Origin: Burkholderiales bacterium
GTDB lineage: Bacteria; Pseudomonadota; Gammaproteobacteria; Burkholderiales; Burkholderiaceae_C
Assembly (NCBI GenBank): GCA_021732385.1
Contig: JAKFVA010000005.1
Location: 1-61,955, forward strand
Length of the DNA stretch: 61,955 bases
Direction of reading: 5' to 3'
The notes under the pieces were generated by a model, which saw only the letters and a program-made list of their open reading frames with translations, was not told the origin of the DNA and ran no database searches. This document shows, in pieces, positions 1 through 7,797 of this stretch. The first letter of the stretch is position 1. Each line of letters opens with the position of its first letter. The position numbers and the translations under genes are program-made.

Positions 1-17
1 CCGATTCACCCTCCCAC

Positions 18-632
18 ATGCCAGACGCCCTGTTCGCCCCCGCCTTCACGCTCTGGGGCAGCCCCACCACCTGGCTTGAAATAGCGGCGTTTGCACTGGC
101 CTTGGCCATGGTGGCCTGCAACATCCGCGAGCTGATCTGGGGTTGGCCGCTGGCCATTGCCAGCTCGGTGCTGTACCTGGCGCTGTTTGGACGCAGCAAG
201 CTGTATGGCGAGGCGGCATTGCAGGTGTTTTTTGTGCTGCTGGCCGGATGGGGCTGGTGGCAGTGGTGGCGTGGCCAGCGCAAGGCACAAAACGCGGTGC
301 CCGACCGCTTGCAGATTGCCCGCTTGCCACCCCATGGAAGTCTTAAATTAATAGCCATATGCGCAGTCCTGTGGCTGCTTACTGGCCTGTTTTTGCTTGA
401 ATTTACCGATACCGACGTGCCTTGGGCAGATGCATTTCCTACCGCGCTCAGCGTGGTGGGCACCTGGTTGCTGGGGCGCAAATACATTGAGAACTGGCTG
501 GTCTGGCTGGTCGTCAATGCCGCCAGTGTCGGCTTGTTTGCCTACAAGGCGCTGTGGCTGACGTTGCTGCTGTACGCGCTGTTTGTGGTGCTGAGTTGGG
601 TGGGCTACAAGGCATGGCAGCGCAAACTTTAA
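18..632 (+). CDS. pnuC: PnuC-family nicotinamide nucleoside/mononucleotide transporter
   Basis: A 204-residue, strongly hydrophobic protein with about seven predicted membrane segments and aromatic-rich loops (GWGWWQWWRG near residues 79-88) as in PnuC transporters, which carry nicotinamide riboside or mononucleotide across the inner membrane for NAD salvage. Length fits the family. Its last codons overlap the next gene, a NadR-like kinase, so uptake and phosphorylation are probably co-translated. The stretch around 345-365 (TTAAATTAATAGCCATATGC) resembles half of the short AT-rich palindromes common in Comamonadaceae. The family assignment is recognition of sequence pattern; the substrate is inferred from the neighbour. 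Confidence 0.87.
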   Translation: MPDALFAPAFTLWGSPTTWLEIAAFALALAMVACNIRELIWGWPLAIASSVLYLALFGRSKLYGEAALQVFFVLLAGWGWWQWWRGQRKAQNAVPDRLQIARLPPHGSLKLIAICAVLWLLTGLFLLEFTDTDVPWADAFPTALSVVGTWLLGRKYIENWLVWLVVNAASVGLFAYKALWLTLLLYALFVVLSWVGYKAWQRKL

Positions 633-1294
633 AAATTGCCCTGCTCGGCGCTGAAAGCACCGGCAAAACCCGGCTCGCGCAGGATTTGGCCGCGCATTTT
701 CTGCAGCAGGGCAAGCGCGTGCAGTTGGTGGCCGAGTACCTGCGTGAATGGTGTGCGCGCGAAGGCCGCACACCGCGCCAGGACGAACAATTTTCAATCG
801 CCCGCGAGCAGGCCCGCCGCGTTCAGGATGCCGCCCCCTGCGACGTATTGATAGCCGACACCACCGCGTTGATGGTCGCCGTCTACAGCGACTATGTGTT
901 TGCCGACACCACGCTCTACCCCTTTGCCCTGGGGCACCAGCGCAGTTTTAATTTGACGCTGCTCACTGGCCTGGACTTACTCTGGGTGTTTGACGGCTTG
1001 CAGCGCGAGGGCCCGCAGGTGCAGGCACCAGTGGATGCGCTGCTGCGCCAGGCATTAGTCGGCGCGCAACTACCGTTTCAAGTGGTTTACGGCCAGGGCC
1101 ACCAGCGCCTGGAGAACGCGTTTAACGCCATCAACGCTATAAAATCAATAGCTTTTAAGTCCTATTCTGCCTTAGCTACAGACCAATCTGAATCAAAATT
1201 TAACCCTGACGGGTTAGTTCAATGGCATTGTGAGCGCTGCAGCCAACCCGACTGCGAACACCGGCTGTTTACGGCTTTGGTGGGCAAGAAATAA
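614..1294 (+). CDS. NadR-like nicotinamide riboside kinase (AAA-type ATPase)
   Basis: A 226-residue protein with an early P-loop (GAESTGKT, residues about 11-18) and the LVAEYLREW and DEQF segments seen in the ribosylnicotinamide kinase domain of NadR. It likely phosphorylates nicotinamide riboside delivered by PnuC. The start chosen is the ATG at 614, inside the end of pnuC (19-bp overlap); an upstream in-frame start would add pnuC-shadow residues. Near residues 175-180 the reading frame runs through a small palindrome, GCTAT-N7-ATAGC (1136-1152), giving a low-complexity stretch (NAINAIKSIAFKSYSALA) not expected in the family. The regulatory DNA-binding and adenylyltransferase domains of enterobacterial NadR are absent. 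Confidence 0.8.
   Translation: MAAQTLKIALLGAESTGKTRLAQDLAAHFLQQGKRVQLVAEYLREWCAREGRTPRQDEQFSIAREQARRVQDAAPCDVLIADTTALMVAVYSDYVFADTTLYPFALGHQRSFNLTLLTGLDLLWVFDGLQREGPQVQAPVDALLRQALVGAQLPFQVVYGQGHQRLENAFNAINAIKSIAFKSYSALATDQSESKFNPDGLVQWHCERCSQPDCEHRLFTALVGKK
1136..1152. repeat. Short AT-rich palindrome inside the NadR-like gene
   Basis: GCTAT and ATAGC arms enclose a 7-bp spacer. Similar palindromes are widely dispersed in Comamonadaceae genomes (general knowledge). This one lies in the coding frame. Confidence 0.5.
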
Positions 1295-1329
1295 GATTTG
1301 GGCTTCAGACGAGCAAGCTGGCTCATTGG

Positions 1330-1438
1330 ACTCAACGTTTGACATGAGGAGCGTCAAGGGCTGGCTGCGCTACATCTGTTCGTCATCTTACGTTCGCGTG
1401 GCCAGCCCTTGGACTTTTTCTCGATGTAAGGGTTAGGC
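1330..1438 (-). other. attC-like integron recombination site of the MOSC cassette
   Basis: Read on the minus strand the site starts with GCCTAAC (1438-1432, fits the RYYYAAC R'' box) and ends with GTTGAGT (1336-1330, fits the GTTRRRY R' box). Between them lies a long imperfect hairpin: arms at 1355-1370 and 1396-1411 pair over 16 bp with two G-U pairs, and outer stretches (ACAT and GAG blocks) continue pairing with bulges, as in attC folds. Total 109 bp. It begins 7 bp after the MOSC stop codon. The alternative reading is a bidirectional terminator between two convergent genes. Confidence 0.62.
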
Positions 1439-2004
1439 CACACTTTTAGACTGGCACGAGTGCCTTGAAATTGGGGGGCTCATAAATGACCTCGATAGGG
1501 TCGTTCATTTGAACAATACCGCCCTCAAGAACGATTGCCATCACGCCAGCCTTGCGCATCAGCACACCATCTGCCGCGCGACTCAATACGGCTGAAAGAA
1601 GACCAGGTTGAAAGTCTTCTATCTGGGAGCAAGGGTTGCGGAGCCCCGTGATCTCGACAACAGCCTGAGCGCCAATCTTCAATCTTGTACCTGCGCTCAG
1701 CGCGAGCAGCCCAATTCCCCGCGTGGTGATGTTCTCGCCCATCTGGCCGGGCAGTACATGCAGGCCATGTTCTGCAACTTCCCCAAATAGCTCCTCATGC
1801 AGAAGGTGGACTTGCCTGAGGTTCGGCTGCGTGGGATCTTTGGCCACCCTCGACCTATGCTTGACCGTGACGCCACAGTGCGCATCGCCCCGCACGCCAT
1901 GACCCGGCACAAGCTCGACGCTCCGAACGGCGGATTTTGAGAACGCGTGCATTTGGTTTCTATGCACTGCCACAACTTGATACGACATACCTTTTGCAGC
2001 CTAA
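1336..2004 (-). mobile_element. Putative integron gene cassette carrying a MOSC gene
   Basis: The cassette would run from the TTAGGC after the G at 2005 to the G at 1336. Joining the two ends, as in the excised circle, makes GTTAGGC, the exact complement of the GCCTAAC R'' box at 1438-1432; this internal match is the rule for true cassettes. The MOSC ORF begins 17 bp inside the left boundary and ends 7 bp before the attC, the standard compact layout. The cassette is visibly richer in A/T than neighbours. No intI is in the window, so it would be a lone cassette at a secondary or relic site. Confidence 0.6.
1446..1988 (-). CDS. MOSC domain-containing protein
   Basis: A 180-residue MOSC (molybdenum cofactor sulfurase C-terminal) protein. 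Visible hallmarks are an N-terminal GHGVRGDAH segment, the QVHLLHEE block, GQMGENI and the GLRNPCSQIEDF segment with the conserved cysteine (about residue 118). Stand-alone MOSC proteins are thought to carry sulfur or Moco-related groups; the actual substrate is unknown. The gene is lower in GC and different in codon use from its neighbours and is framed by integron-type boxes on both sides. An A/G-rich stretch lies directly against the ATG, so the ribosome binding site is poorly spaced. Confidence 0.85.
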   Translation of the reverse strand: MSYQVVAVHRNQMHAFSKSAVRSVELVPGHGVRGDAHCGVTVKHRSRVAKDPTQPNLRQVHLLHEELFGEVAEHGLHVLPGQMGENITTRGIGLLALSAGTRLKIGAQAVVEITGLRNPCSQIEDFQPGLLSAVLSRAADGVLMRKAGVMAIVLEGGIVQMNDPIEVIYEPPNFKALVPV

Positions 2005-2293
2005 CGCAATTTAAACAGGGCAGCAATTTCTTCTAAATGGCTTGTGGATTACGTATTCAGGCGAATACGCTAATTTTTCGTGCCGTTATAGAAACAGCCA
2101 TGGAACGCCGCACACCTGTTTAGCGATTACCAAGTCTTTAAGACCACGTGCACGAGCGAATTTGTTACAAGAACTTTAGCCTCAGCACTGAAACAACTCA
2201 CCATCATTAGGTACGATTTTAGATGCGTTGGCATTGCGTTCGGCATCCAAGCGGCATCAATACCACGAAACAACGGCAACTATTAACTGCCAC
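1989..2293. other. AT-rich intergenic stretch upstream of the MOSC gene
   Basis: About 300 bp without a credible ORF. It contains the left cassette boundary (GCCTAAC at 1999-2005) and a 7-bp hairpin CGTATTC-AGGC-GAATACG (2052-2069) followed by a short T run at 2074-2078. I could not find a second attC, an attI or any integrase remnant here. Confidence 0.5.
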
Positions 2294-3307
2294 TTACTGC
2301 ACCGCCCCGCTCGCGGGCGGCAGCACTTCAGGCGGCGTAAAAATCCGCGTTACATCCACAGCGTCAAACCCGTATTGCATGCCGCAAAAGTCGCAGCCCA
2401 CGTCAATCTTGCCGCGCTCGGCAATGATGCTCTGCGCTTCCTCATGGCCCAGGCCTTTGAGCATGCTGGTCACGCGCTCCAGGCTGCAAGTGCAAGCAAA
2501 GCGCGGCGCGGTCTCGCCGGTGCCGGGGGCAAAACGCAGCAGCTTTTCTTGCCAGAACAGGCGGTGCAGTACGGTGTCCACATCCAGTGTCAACAGCTCA
2601 TCCGGCGTCAGGCTTTTAGCTAGCAGGGCGATGCGGCGGTAGTCTTCGTTTTTGCCAATGTCGTCTTCATGGCTGCGCTCGGTGCTGGCAGACAAATTGC
2701 CCAGCCCCTGCATAGGCATGCGCTGCACCAAGAGGCCAGCGGCCACGCTGTCATTGGCGGCCAGCACCAGCGTGGTGTCAAGCTGTTCGCTTTGCAGCAT
2801 GTAATGCTCCAGTACCTCGCTCATAGCTTCAATGCGGTCTTCGGCCTGCTCCGCCTCGTTGTCAAAATGCACGCGGCGCGACAGTGGCACCACGCCCTGA
2901 TAAGGCTGCTGGCCGCTCTGGCGCTGCGCCGGATCCAGCGTGATGGCGCAGCGTGCCTTGTTGTGCACATTGACCATGTCGCTCAATGTGGCGTCTGTGG
3001 GCACCTCGCCCACTACTTTGGCGGTGGCGCGCAAAGCCAAATCAGCCTGCACCTCGACCACAGCCAGCTTGAGCGGGCCATCACCGAAGATTTGCAGAAT
3101 CAGCGCGCCGTTGAACTTGAGGTTGGCCTGCATCAGCACGGCGGCGGCGGTCATCTCGCCCAGCAGTTGGCGCACGGGCGGCGCGTAGGCCCCGGTCTCG
3201 GCGTTGGCCGCGCGGCGGCTCAAAATTTCCACCCAGGCATCGGTCAGGCGCACCACCATGCCGCGCACCGGCAGGCCATCAAAAATAAATTTATGCAGTT
3301 CGTTCAA
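2294..3307 (-). CDS. hslO: Hsp33 redox-regulated chaperone
   Basis: A 337-residue Hsp33 holdase, active in the cytoplasm under oxidative stress. The zinc switch is complete: CTC at residues 272-274 and CDFC at 305-308, the four cysteines that bind zinc when reduced and form disulfides on activation. The N-terminal segment with PVRGMVVRL and the ELLTLDVDTVLHRLFWQE block before the switch are typical. It is slightly longer than E. coli Hsp33 because of a proline-rich tail and an acidic linker. The gene lies 37 bp downstream of the gamma-carbonic anhydrase gene on the same strand, so the two may be cotranscribed. Confidence 0.95.
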   Translation of the reverse strand: MNELHKFIFDGLPVRGMVVRLTDAWVEILSRRAANAETGAYAPPVRQLLGEMTAAAVLMQANLKFNGALILQIFGDGPLKLAVVEVQADLALRATAKVVGEVPTDATLSDMVNVHNKARCAITLDPAQRQSGQQPYQGVVPLSRRVHFDNEAEQAEDRIEAMSEVLEHYMLQSEQLDTTLVLAANDSVAAGLLVQRMPMQGLGNLSASTERSHEDDIGKNEDYRRIALLAKSLTPDELLTLDVDTVLHRLFWQEKLLRFAPGTGETAPRFACTCSLERVTSMLKGLGHEEAQSIIAERGKIDVGCDFCGMQYGFDAVDVTRIFTPPEVLPPASGAVQ

Positions 3308-3344
3308 TGCGGGCTTTCAACAAGGGGCAGGCGTGGCGTGGGCA

Positions 3345-3869
3345 TTAGTCAATACGCTTAAAAGCAGCGCGATAGCGCTGGGCGTTGGCCACGTAGTGCC
3401 GGGCGTTATCGGCAATTTTTTGGATGGCAGCGTCATCAAGCTGGCGCACCACCTTGGCGGGGCTGCCCATGATGAGCGAATTGTCGGGGAACACCTTGCC
3501 CTCGGTGACTAGGCTGTGCGCGCCCACAATGCAGTTGTTGCCAATCCGCGCGTGGTTCAGCACCACTGCGCCAATACCAATCAGGGTGTTGTTGCCCACC
3601 GTGCAGCCGTGCAAAGTAACTTGATGGCCCACCGACACATCGTCGCCAATGGTCAGCGGCACACCCACGTCGGCATGCAGCATGCTCAGGTCTTGAATAT
3701 TGGTGTTGCGCCCGAGTGTGATAGTTTCGGTGTCGCCACGCACCACCACGCCAAACCAGATGCTGGTGTTCTCGCCCAGGTGTACATTGCCAATAAGTTG
3801 TGCGTTGTCGGCTACCCAGGCACCTGGGGCCAACTGCGGAATCGATTGCTCAAGCTGGTAAATCGCCAC
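3345..3869 (-). CDS. Gamma-carbonic anhydrase family protein (YrdA-like)
   Basis: A 174-residue left-handed beta-helix protein built of hexapeptide repeats (I/V/L-G-x-x-x-x pattern from about residue 20 to 140). The three zinc histidines of gamma-class enzymes are present at H65, H82 and H87 (ML-H-A, G-H-Q, L-H-G). Proteins of this group form trimers; some are carbonic anhydrases and others (PaaY, CaiE) thioesterase-like, so the reaction is not certain. It sits upstream of hslO on the same strand and diverges from the DUF455 gene across about 50 bp. Confidence 0.88.
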   Translation of the reverse strand: MAIYQLEQSIPQLAPGAWVADNAQLIGNVHLGENTSIWFGVVVRGDTETITLGRNTNIQDLSMLHADVGVPLTIGDDVSVGHQVTLHGCTVGNNTLIGIGAVVLNHARIGNNCIVGAHSLVTEGKVFPDNSLIMGSPAKVVRQLDDAAIQKIADNARHYVANAQRYRAAFKRID

Positions 3870-3920
3870 GGGGTTCTCCTGCTTTTTTTATAACAACCGC
3901 TATTTTGACTTCTCCTGACC

Positions 3921-4724
3921 ATGCCTGAACTGCGCCAGCATGCGCTGACTGCCTTGTGCAGCCCAGATTCAGCACAAAAAATGGCTTTGACGCATGCAGG
4001 ACATGCAGATGGCGCTACATTTTTTATAGCAAATCAAGCGGTAATGGAACCCTTGGCAAATGCCCCGCTGCCGGGCCGCCCTGCGCGCCCACTGCTGATG
4101 GAGCAGCTCAAGGTGCCGCGCCGCTCGCCCTTCACGCCAGATGGCCACGCCGCGCTGATGCACGCCATTGCCCACATTGAGTTCAACGCCATCAACCTCG
4201 CGCTCGATGCCGTCTGGCGCTTTGGCGATATGCCCGATGCCTACTACCGCGACTGGATGCGCGTGGCCTTTGAGGAAGCCACGCACTTTTGCCTGCTGCG
4301 CACGCACCTGCAAACCATCGGGTACGACTACGGCGACTTCCCTGCTCACAACGGTCTGTGGGAGATGACTGCCAAGACCAGTGGCGATGTCGTGGCCCGC
4401 ATGGCGCTGGTGCCGCGCACGCTGGAGGCGCGCGGGCTCGATGCCACGCCCCTGATTCAGGCCAAGCTGCGCAAAGCCGCTACGCCGCAAGCGCGCGCTG
4501 CTTGCCAAATTCTGGACACCATCTTGCACGACGAAATAGGCCACGTGGCCATTGGCAACCACTGGTACCGCTGGCTGTGCACACGTCAAGGCTTAGAGCC
4601 CGTGGCGCATTACCGCTGGCTCACGCAGCACTACCAAGCACCACGCCTCAAACCCCCTTTCAACCAGACCGCGCGCAAGCAGGCCGGTTTCAGCGACGAG
4701 GAACTGGACGCGCTCCTGGCCTAG
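3921..4724 (+). CDS. DUF455 ferritin-like domain protein
   Basis: A 267-residue protein of the DUF455 group, a ferritin-like four-helix fold. Likely di-metal ligands are visible in HIEFNAI (near residue 90), FEEATH (near residue 118) and the C-terminal HDEIGHVAIG block (near residue 203), which has the E-x-x-H type pairs of this fold. Family members are common in Burkholderiales, and their reaction is not known to me. Residues 25-45 are unusual and overlap an AT-rich run (TTTTTTATAGCAAATC at 4019-4034), perhaps a repeat remnant in the coding frame. It ends about 30 bp before the end of convergent xerD. Confidence 0.8.
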   Translation: MPELRQHALTALCSPDSAQKMALTHAGHADGATFFIANQAVMEPLANAPLPGRPARPLLMEQLKVPRRSPFTPDGHAALMHAIAHIEFNAINLALDAVWRFGDMPDAYYRDWMRVAFEEATHFCLLRTHLQTIGYDYGDFPAHNGLWEMTAKTSGDVVARMALVPRTLEARGLDATPLIQAKLRKAATPQARAACQILDTILHDEIGHVAIGNHWYRWLCTRQGLEPVAHYRWLTQHYQAPRLKPPFNQTARKQAGFSDEELDALLA

Positions 4725-4753
4725 CGCTGGTTTAAAGCCGGACTAAAAAACTC

Positions 4754-5659
4754 TCACCCGCGAGGGTGGTGCTTGGCGTGCAGCACCGCCAAGCGTTCGC
4801 GTGCCACATGGGTGTAGATGGTGGTGGTGGAAATGTCGGCATGGCCCAGCAGCAGTTGCACGGCGCGCAGGTCGGCACCGTGGTTGAGCAAATGCGTGGC
4901 AAAGGCATGGCGCAGCGTGTGCGGCGACAAGGGCGACGCAATGCCGGCCTGCCGCGCCACTTTCTTCACCGTCATCCAGAACATCACGCGCGTCATGGCG
5001 CTGCCCGCCTTGGCGCCGCGGCTGGTCACAAACACATCGTGCGTTTGCAGGCCATGCAGAAGCGCGGGCCGCGCATCGGCCAAATAGCGCTCCAGCCAGT
5101 GCCGCGCCACCTCGCCAAACGGCACCAGCCGCTCCTTGCTGCCCTTGCCCATCACGCGCAGAACGCCTTCGTTCATACCCATGTGGTGCAGCTTCAAGCC
5201 CACCAGTTCGCTTACGCGCAGGCCACTGGCGTACAGCAGCTCCAGCATGGCACGGTCGCGCAAACCCAGCGGCGTGGCCACGTCGGGCGCACTCAGCAAG
5301 GCCTCCACCTGCGCTTCGCTCAGGGTCTTGGGTACGCGCAGCGCCTGCTTGGCCATCTGCAATTTCAGGCTGGGGTCAGCACTCATATGACCCTCGCGCA
5401 GCGCCCAGCGAAAGTAGCGCTTCAAGACCGTCATACGGCGATTGGCCGAGGTGGCTTTAGTTTGCGCATGGCGGGCGGCAAAGTAGCCGTCGATATGCGC
5501 TTGCGTGCTGTGGTTTAGTAGGGTGCTGCCCAGCCAGGCGGCAAAGGCGTTGAGGTCGCGGCGGTAGGCGTCCAGCGTGTTGCGCGCCAGGCCCGCCTCT
5601 AGCCAGAGCGCATCAATGAAGGCATCGATACTGGCCGCGCTGCTGTTCGGCAAAGACAT
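4754..5659 (-). CDS. xerD: Tyrosine recombinase XerD
   Basis: A 301-residue site-specific recombinase that, with XerC, resolves chromosome dimers at dif. The N-terminal SAM-like core-binding domain (residues about 8-90) precedes the catalytic domain, where Arg (SGLRVSEL), Lys (GKGSKER), the HTLRHAFATHLL His-x-x-Arg box, GHADIS and the nucleophile Tyr in TTTIYTHV are all visible. Length and motifs fit chromosomal XerD rather than a phage integrase. It is followed on the opposite strand by the DUF455 gene and preceded by Bug receptor genes. No dif site was recognised nearby. Confidence 0.93.
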   Translation of the reverse strand: MSLPNSSAASIDAFIDALWLEAGLARNTLDAYRRDLNAFAAWLGSTLLNHSTQAHIDGYFAARHAQTKATSANRRMTVLKRYFRWALREGHMSADPSLKLQMAKQALRVPKTLSEAQVEALLSAPDVATPLGLRDRAMLELLYASGLRVSELVGLKLHHMGMNEGVLRVMGKGSKERLVPFGEVARHWLERYLADARPALLHGLQTHDVFVTSRGAKAGSAMTRVMFWMTVKKVARQAGIASPLSPHTLRHAFATHLLNHGADLRAVQLLLGHADISTTTIYTHVARERLAVLHAKHHPRG

Positions 5660-5677
5660 TGCGGGCAGTGGCGTGAT

Positions 5678-6655
5678 TCAGTTGTCTAGTTTCAAGTTTG
5701 TTTGCGCCACCATTTTTTTGTAAAACTCCAGCTCAGCCTTCATTTGGTTGCCCAACTGATCGGCTGTGCCCGCCGATACGGAAGCGCCCAAGTCTTGCAG
5801 GCGCTTTTTCACCATGGGGTCTTCCAGCGCCTTGCGCACGCTGGCGTTTATTTTTTCCACCACCTCTTTGGGCAAACCTTTGGGCCCATAAATACCAAAG
5901 TAGGCCATGCGGTTTAGCGGCTCCAGCCCCACTTCCGCAAAGGTGGGCACATCAGGCAAGGTGGGTAGGCGCTGCGGTGCGGCCACCAAAATCGGAATGA
6001 GTTGCTTGCTCTGTATGAACGACTGCATGGACGGCAGGCTGTCAAACACAATTTGCGTTTGCCCTGCAGCCGTTTGGACCAGCGCAGGCCCAGCGCCGCG
6101 GTACGGATTGTGGTTGATCATGGTGGCTGTGAGGCTTTTGTATAGCTCCATCTGCACATGCCCAATTGCCCCTGTACCTGAAGTAGCGTAGGTGTACTTG
6201 CCTGGCGACTTTTTGATTTCGGCTACAAAGCTTTTATAGTCTTTGGCCGGAAAACCCGGATGCACGCCAATCACATTGGGAGCTAGGGCAATATTCACGA
6301 TGGGCGTGAAATCGGTGGCAACGTTGTAGGGTATCTTGGGGTTCAAGGCCGGGTTGGATGCCGTGGTGGACACCGTGGCCATGCCCAGCGAGTAACCATC
6401 AGGCGCAGACTTGGCGGTGTCGTTGGCCCCAACCACGCCCCCATTGCCGGGGCGGTTTTCCACATTCACCGGCTGGCCCAGCGCATTGCCCAAAGCCGGG
6501 GCAAGCAGCCGTGCAATCAAGTCGTTGCTGCCTCCAGATTCAAAGGGCACTTGCAGTTTGACGGGTTTGTTGGGGTAGCCTTGCGCCAGCGCAGATAACC
6601 CCACCAAGGCAAGTAAAAGACCCGCAACGATGCGGCCAAAAAACGCAGAATTCAT
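5678..6655 (-). CDS. Bug-family tripartite tricarboxylate transporter receptor (copy 1)
   Basis: A 325-residue periplasmic solute-binding protein of the Bug/TctC family. A signal peptide ends near LSALAQ, followed by the typical GYPNKPVKLQVPFESGG start, the GQPVNVENRPGNGG block and the DGYSLGMATVSTTASNP block. The start is taken at ATG 6655; an upstream ATG would add residues before the signal peptide. First in the transcript order is copy 3, then copy 2, then this one. No TctA/TctB membrane subunits are nearby, as usual for orphan Bug receptors. Ligand unknown, probably an organic carboxylate. Confidence 0.9.
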   Translation of the reverse strand: MNSAFFGRIVAGLLLALVGLSALAQGYPNKPVKLQVPFESGGSNDLIARLLAPALGNALGQPVNVENRPGNGGVVGANDTAKSAPDGYSLGMATVSTTASNPALNPKIPYNVATDFTPIVNIALAPNVIGVHPGFPAKDYKSFVAEIKKSPGKYTYATSGTGAIGHVQMELYKSLTATMINHNPYRGAGPALVQTAAGQTQIVFDSLPSMQSFIQSKQLIPILVAAPQRLPTLPDVPTFAEVGLEPLNRMAYFGIYGPKGLPKEVVEKINASVRKALEDPMVKKRLQDLGASVSAGTADQLGNQMKAELEFYKKMVAQTNLKLDN

Positions 6656-6728
6656 GGGCTTGCTCCAGTTCAAAACACCAACCGTCAGCAAACGTGCAGC
6701 CGACGACTCAAACAGTGCAGCAGTACGC

Positions 6729-7736
6729 TTACTGCAGCTTGAGTTTGGCTGATTCCACCACGTTTTTGTAGATTTGTAGCTCGGCTTTCATTTGATCCGC
6801 AAACTGCTGCGGCGTGTTGCCCACAATCATTGCGCCAGTGTCTTCAATCTTCTTCTTCACTACCGGGTCTTGCAGCACCTTGCGCATCGCTGTATTGATT
6901 TTTTCAACAATCTCCTTGGGCAAACCCTGGGGCGCATAAATGCCGTAATAAGCCAGCCGGTTGAGCGACTCCAGCCCCGCTTCCTGAAAGGTGGGCACCT
7001 GCGGTAAGTTAGGGAGGCGTCGGGGTGCAGCCACCAAAATCGGGCGCAACCGCATTACCTCAATAAATTCAGCCGCCGACGGCCAGCTGTCCAGCACCAT
7101 GTGCGCCCGCCCAGAAACCACTTCCATCAGCGCGGGCGCGGCACCGCGGTAGGCGTTGTGGTTTATCACAGTACCCGTCAAAGCCTGGTAGAGCGCCATG
7201 CGCAAGTGCTCCTCGCTGCCGCTGCCCGGGCTGGCAAAAGTGTACTTCCCGGGTGATTTCTTTAATGCTTCGACAAAGTCAACATGGTCCTTGGCCGGAA
7301 AACTCGGGTGCACGGCAAACACCTTGGGCACAACCGCAATATTGATGATGGCGGTGAAATCTGTCAGCGCGTCGTAGAGCACTTTGGGGTTGAAAGCCGG
7401 GTTGGCTGCGGTGGTTGACACTGTAGCCAGCCCCAACGAATAACCATCCGGCGCTGACTTGGCGGTGTCATTGGCCCCCACCGCGCCGCCGTTACCGGGC
7501 CGGTATTCCACGTTCACCGGCTGGCCCAGTACCAGCGCCAGCGGGCCGGCCACCGCGCGGGCAATGATGTCGGGCGTGCCGCCGGATACAAACGGCACCT
7601 GCAGCCGAATGGGCTTGCTGGGATAGCTTTGCGCCAATGCATTCGCCCCAATAAGCGCAATTAGCAAGGTGGCCGCAACGCCTAACACCACTTTGTTAAA
7701 CGATTTTGTCGCTTTTGTGACGCTTATTTGTAACAC
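6729..7736 (-). CDS. Bug-family tripartite tricarboxylate transporter receptor (copy 2)
   Basis: A 335-residue paralogue of its two neighbours, with signal peptide (VAATLLIALIGANALAQ), SYPSKPIRLQVPF mature start and EYRPGNGGAVGANDTAKSAP block. The start codon is GTG at 7736. It differs from the others in the ligand-facing segment (FVSGGTPDIIARAVAGP), and the GSGSEEHLRMALYQ stretch replaces the GTGxIGHLQMELYK of copies 1 and 3, suggesting a different ligand. Spacing to copy 1 is about 70 bp and to copy 3 about 60 bp. Confidence 0.88.
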   Translation of the reverse strand: MLQISVTKATKSFNKVVLGVAATLLIALIGANALAQSYPSKPIRLQVPFVSGGTPDIIARAVAGPLALVLGQPVNVEYRPGNGGAVGANDTAKSAPDGYSLGLATVSTTAANPAFNPKVLYDALTDFTAIINIAVVPKVFAVHPSFPAKDHVDFVEALKKSPGKYTFASPGSGSEEHLRMALYQALTGTVINHNAYRGAAPALMEVVSGRAHMVLDSWPSAAEFIEVMRLRPILVAAPRRLPNLPQVPTFQEAGLESLNRLAYYGIYAPQGLPKEIVEKINTAMRKVLQDPVVKKKIEDTGAMIVGNTPQQFADQMKAELQIYKNVVESAKLKLQ

Positions 7737-7797
7737 TTAAGCAGTGTGTTAAAGAATACTTACGCCGAACTTGCGATGCATACAAGAAGCAATCAAG

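Noticed and set aside
340-366. AT-rich palindrome in pnuC
   Set aside because: Only one half is convincing; the reading frame shows no extra residues.
1355-1411. Simple bidirectional terminator between the NadR-like and MOSC genes
   Set aside because: The hairpin could act so, but the flanking RYYYAAC/GTTRRRY boxes and the matching box at 1999-2005 are better explained by an attC; kept as the alternative.
2006-2293. attI site or integrase remnant upstream of the MOSC cassette
   Set aside because: No GTTRRRY box pair, no intI-like reading frame found.
2223-3361. Long plus-strand ORFs opposite hslO
   Set aside because: They are GC-rich antisense shadows; the minus strand encodes an unmistakable Hsp33 with all zinc cysteines.
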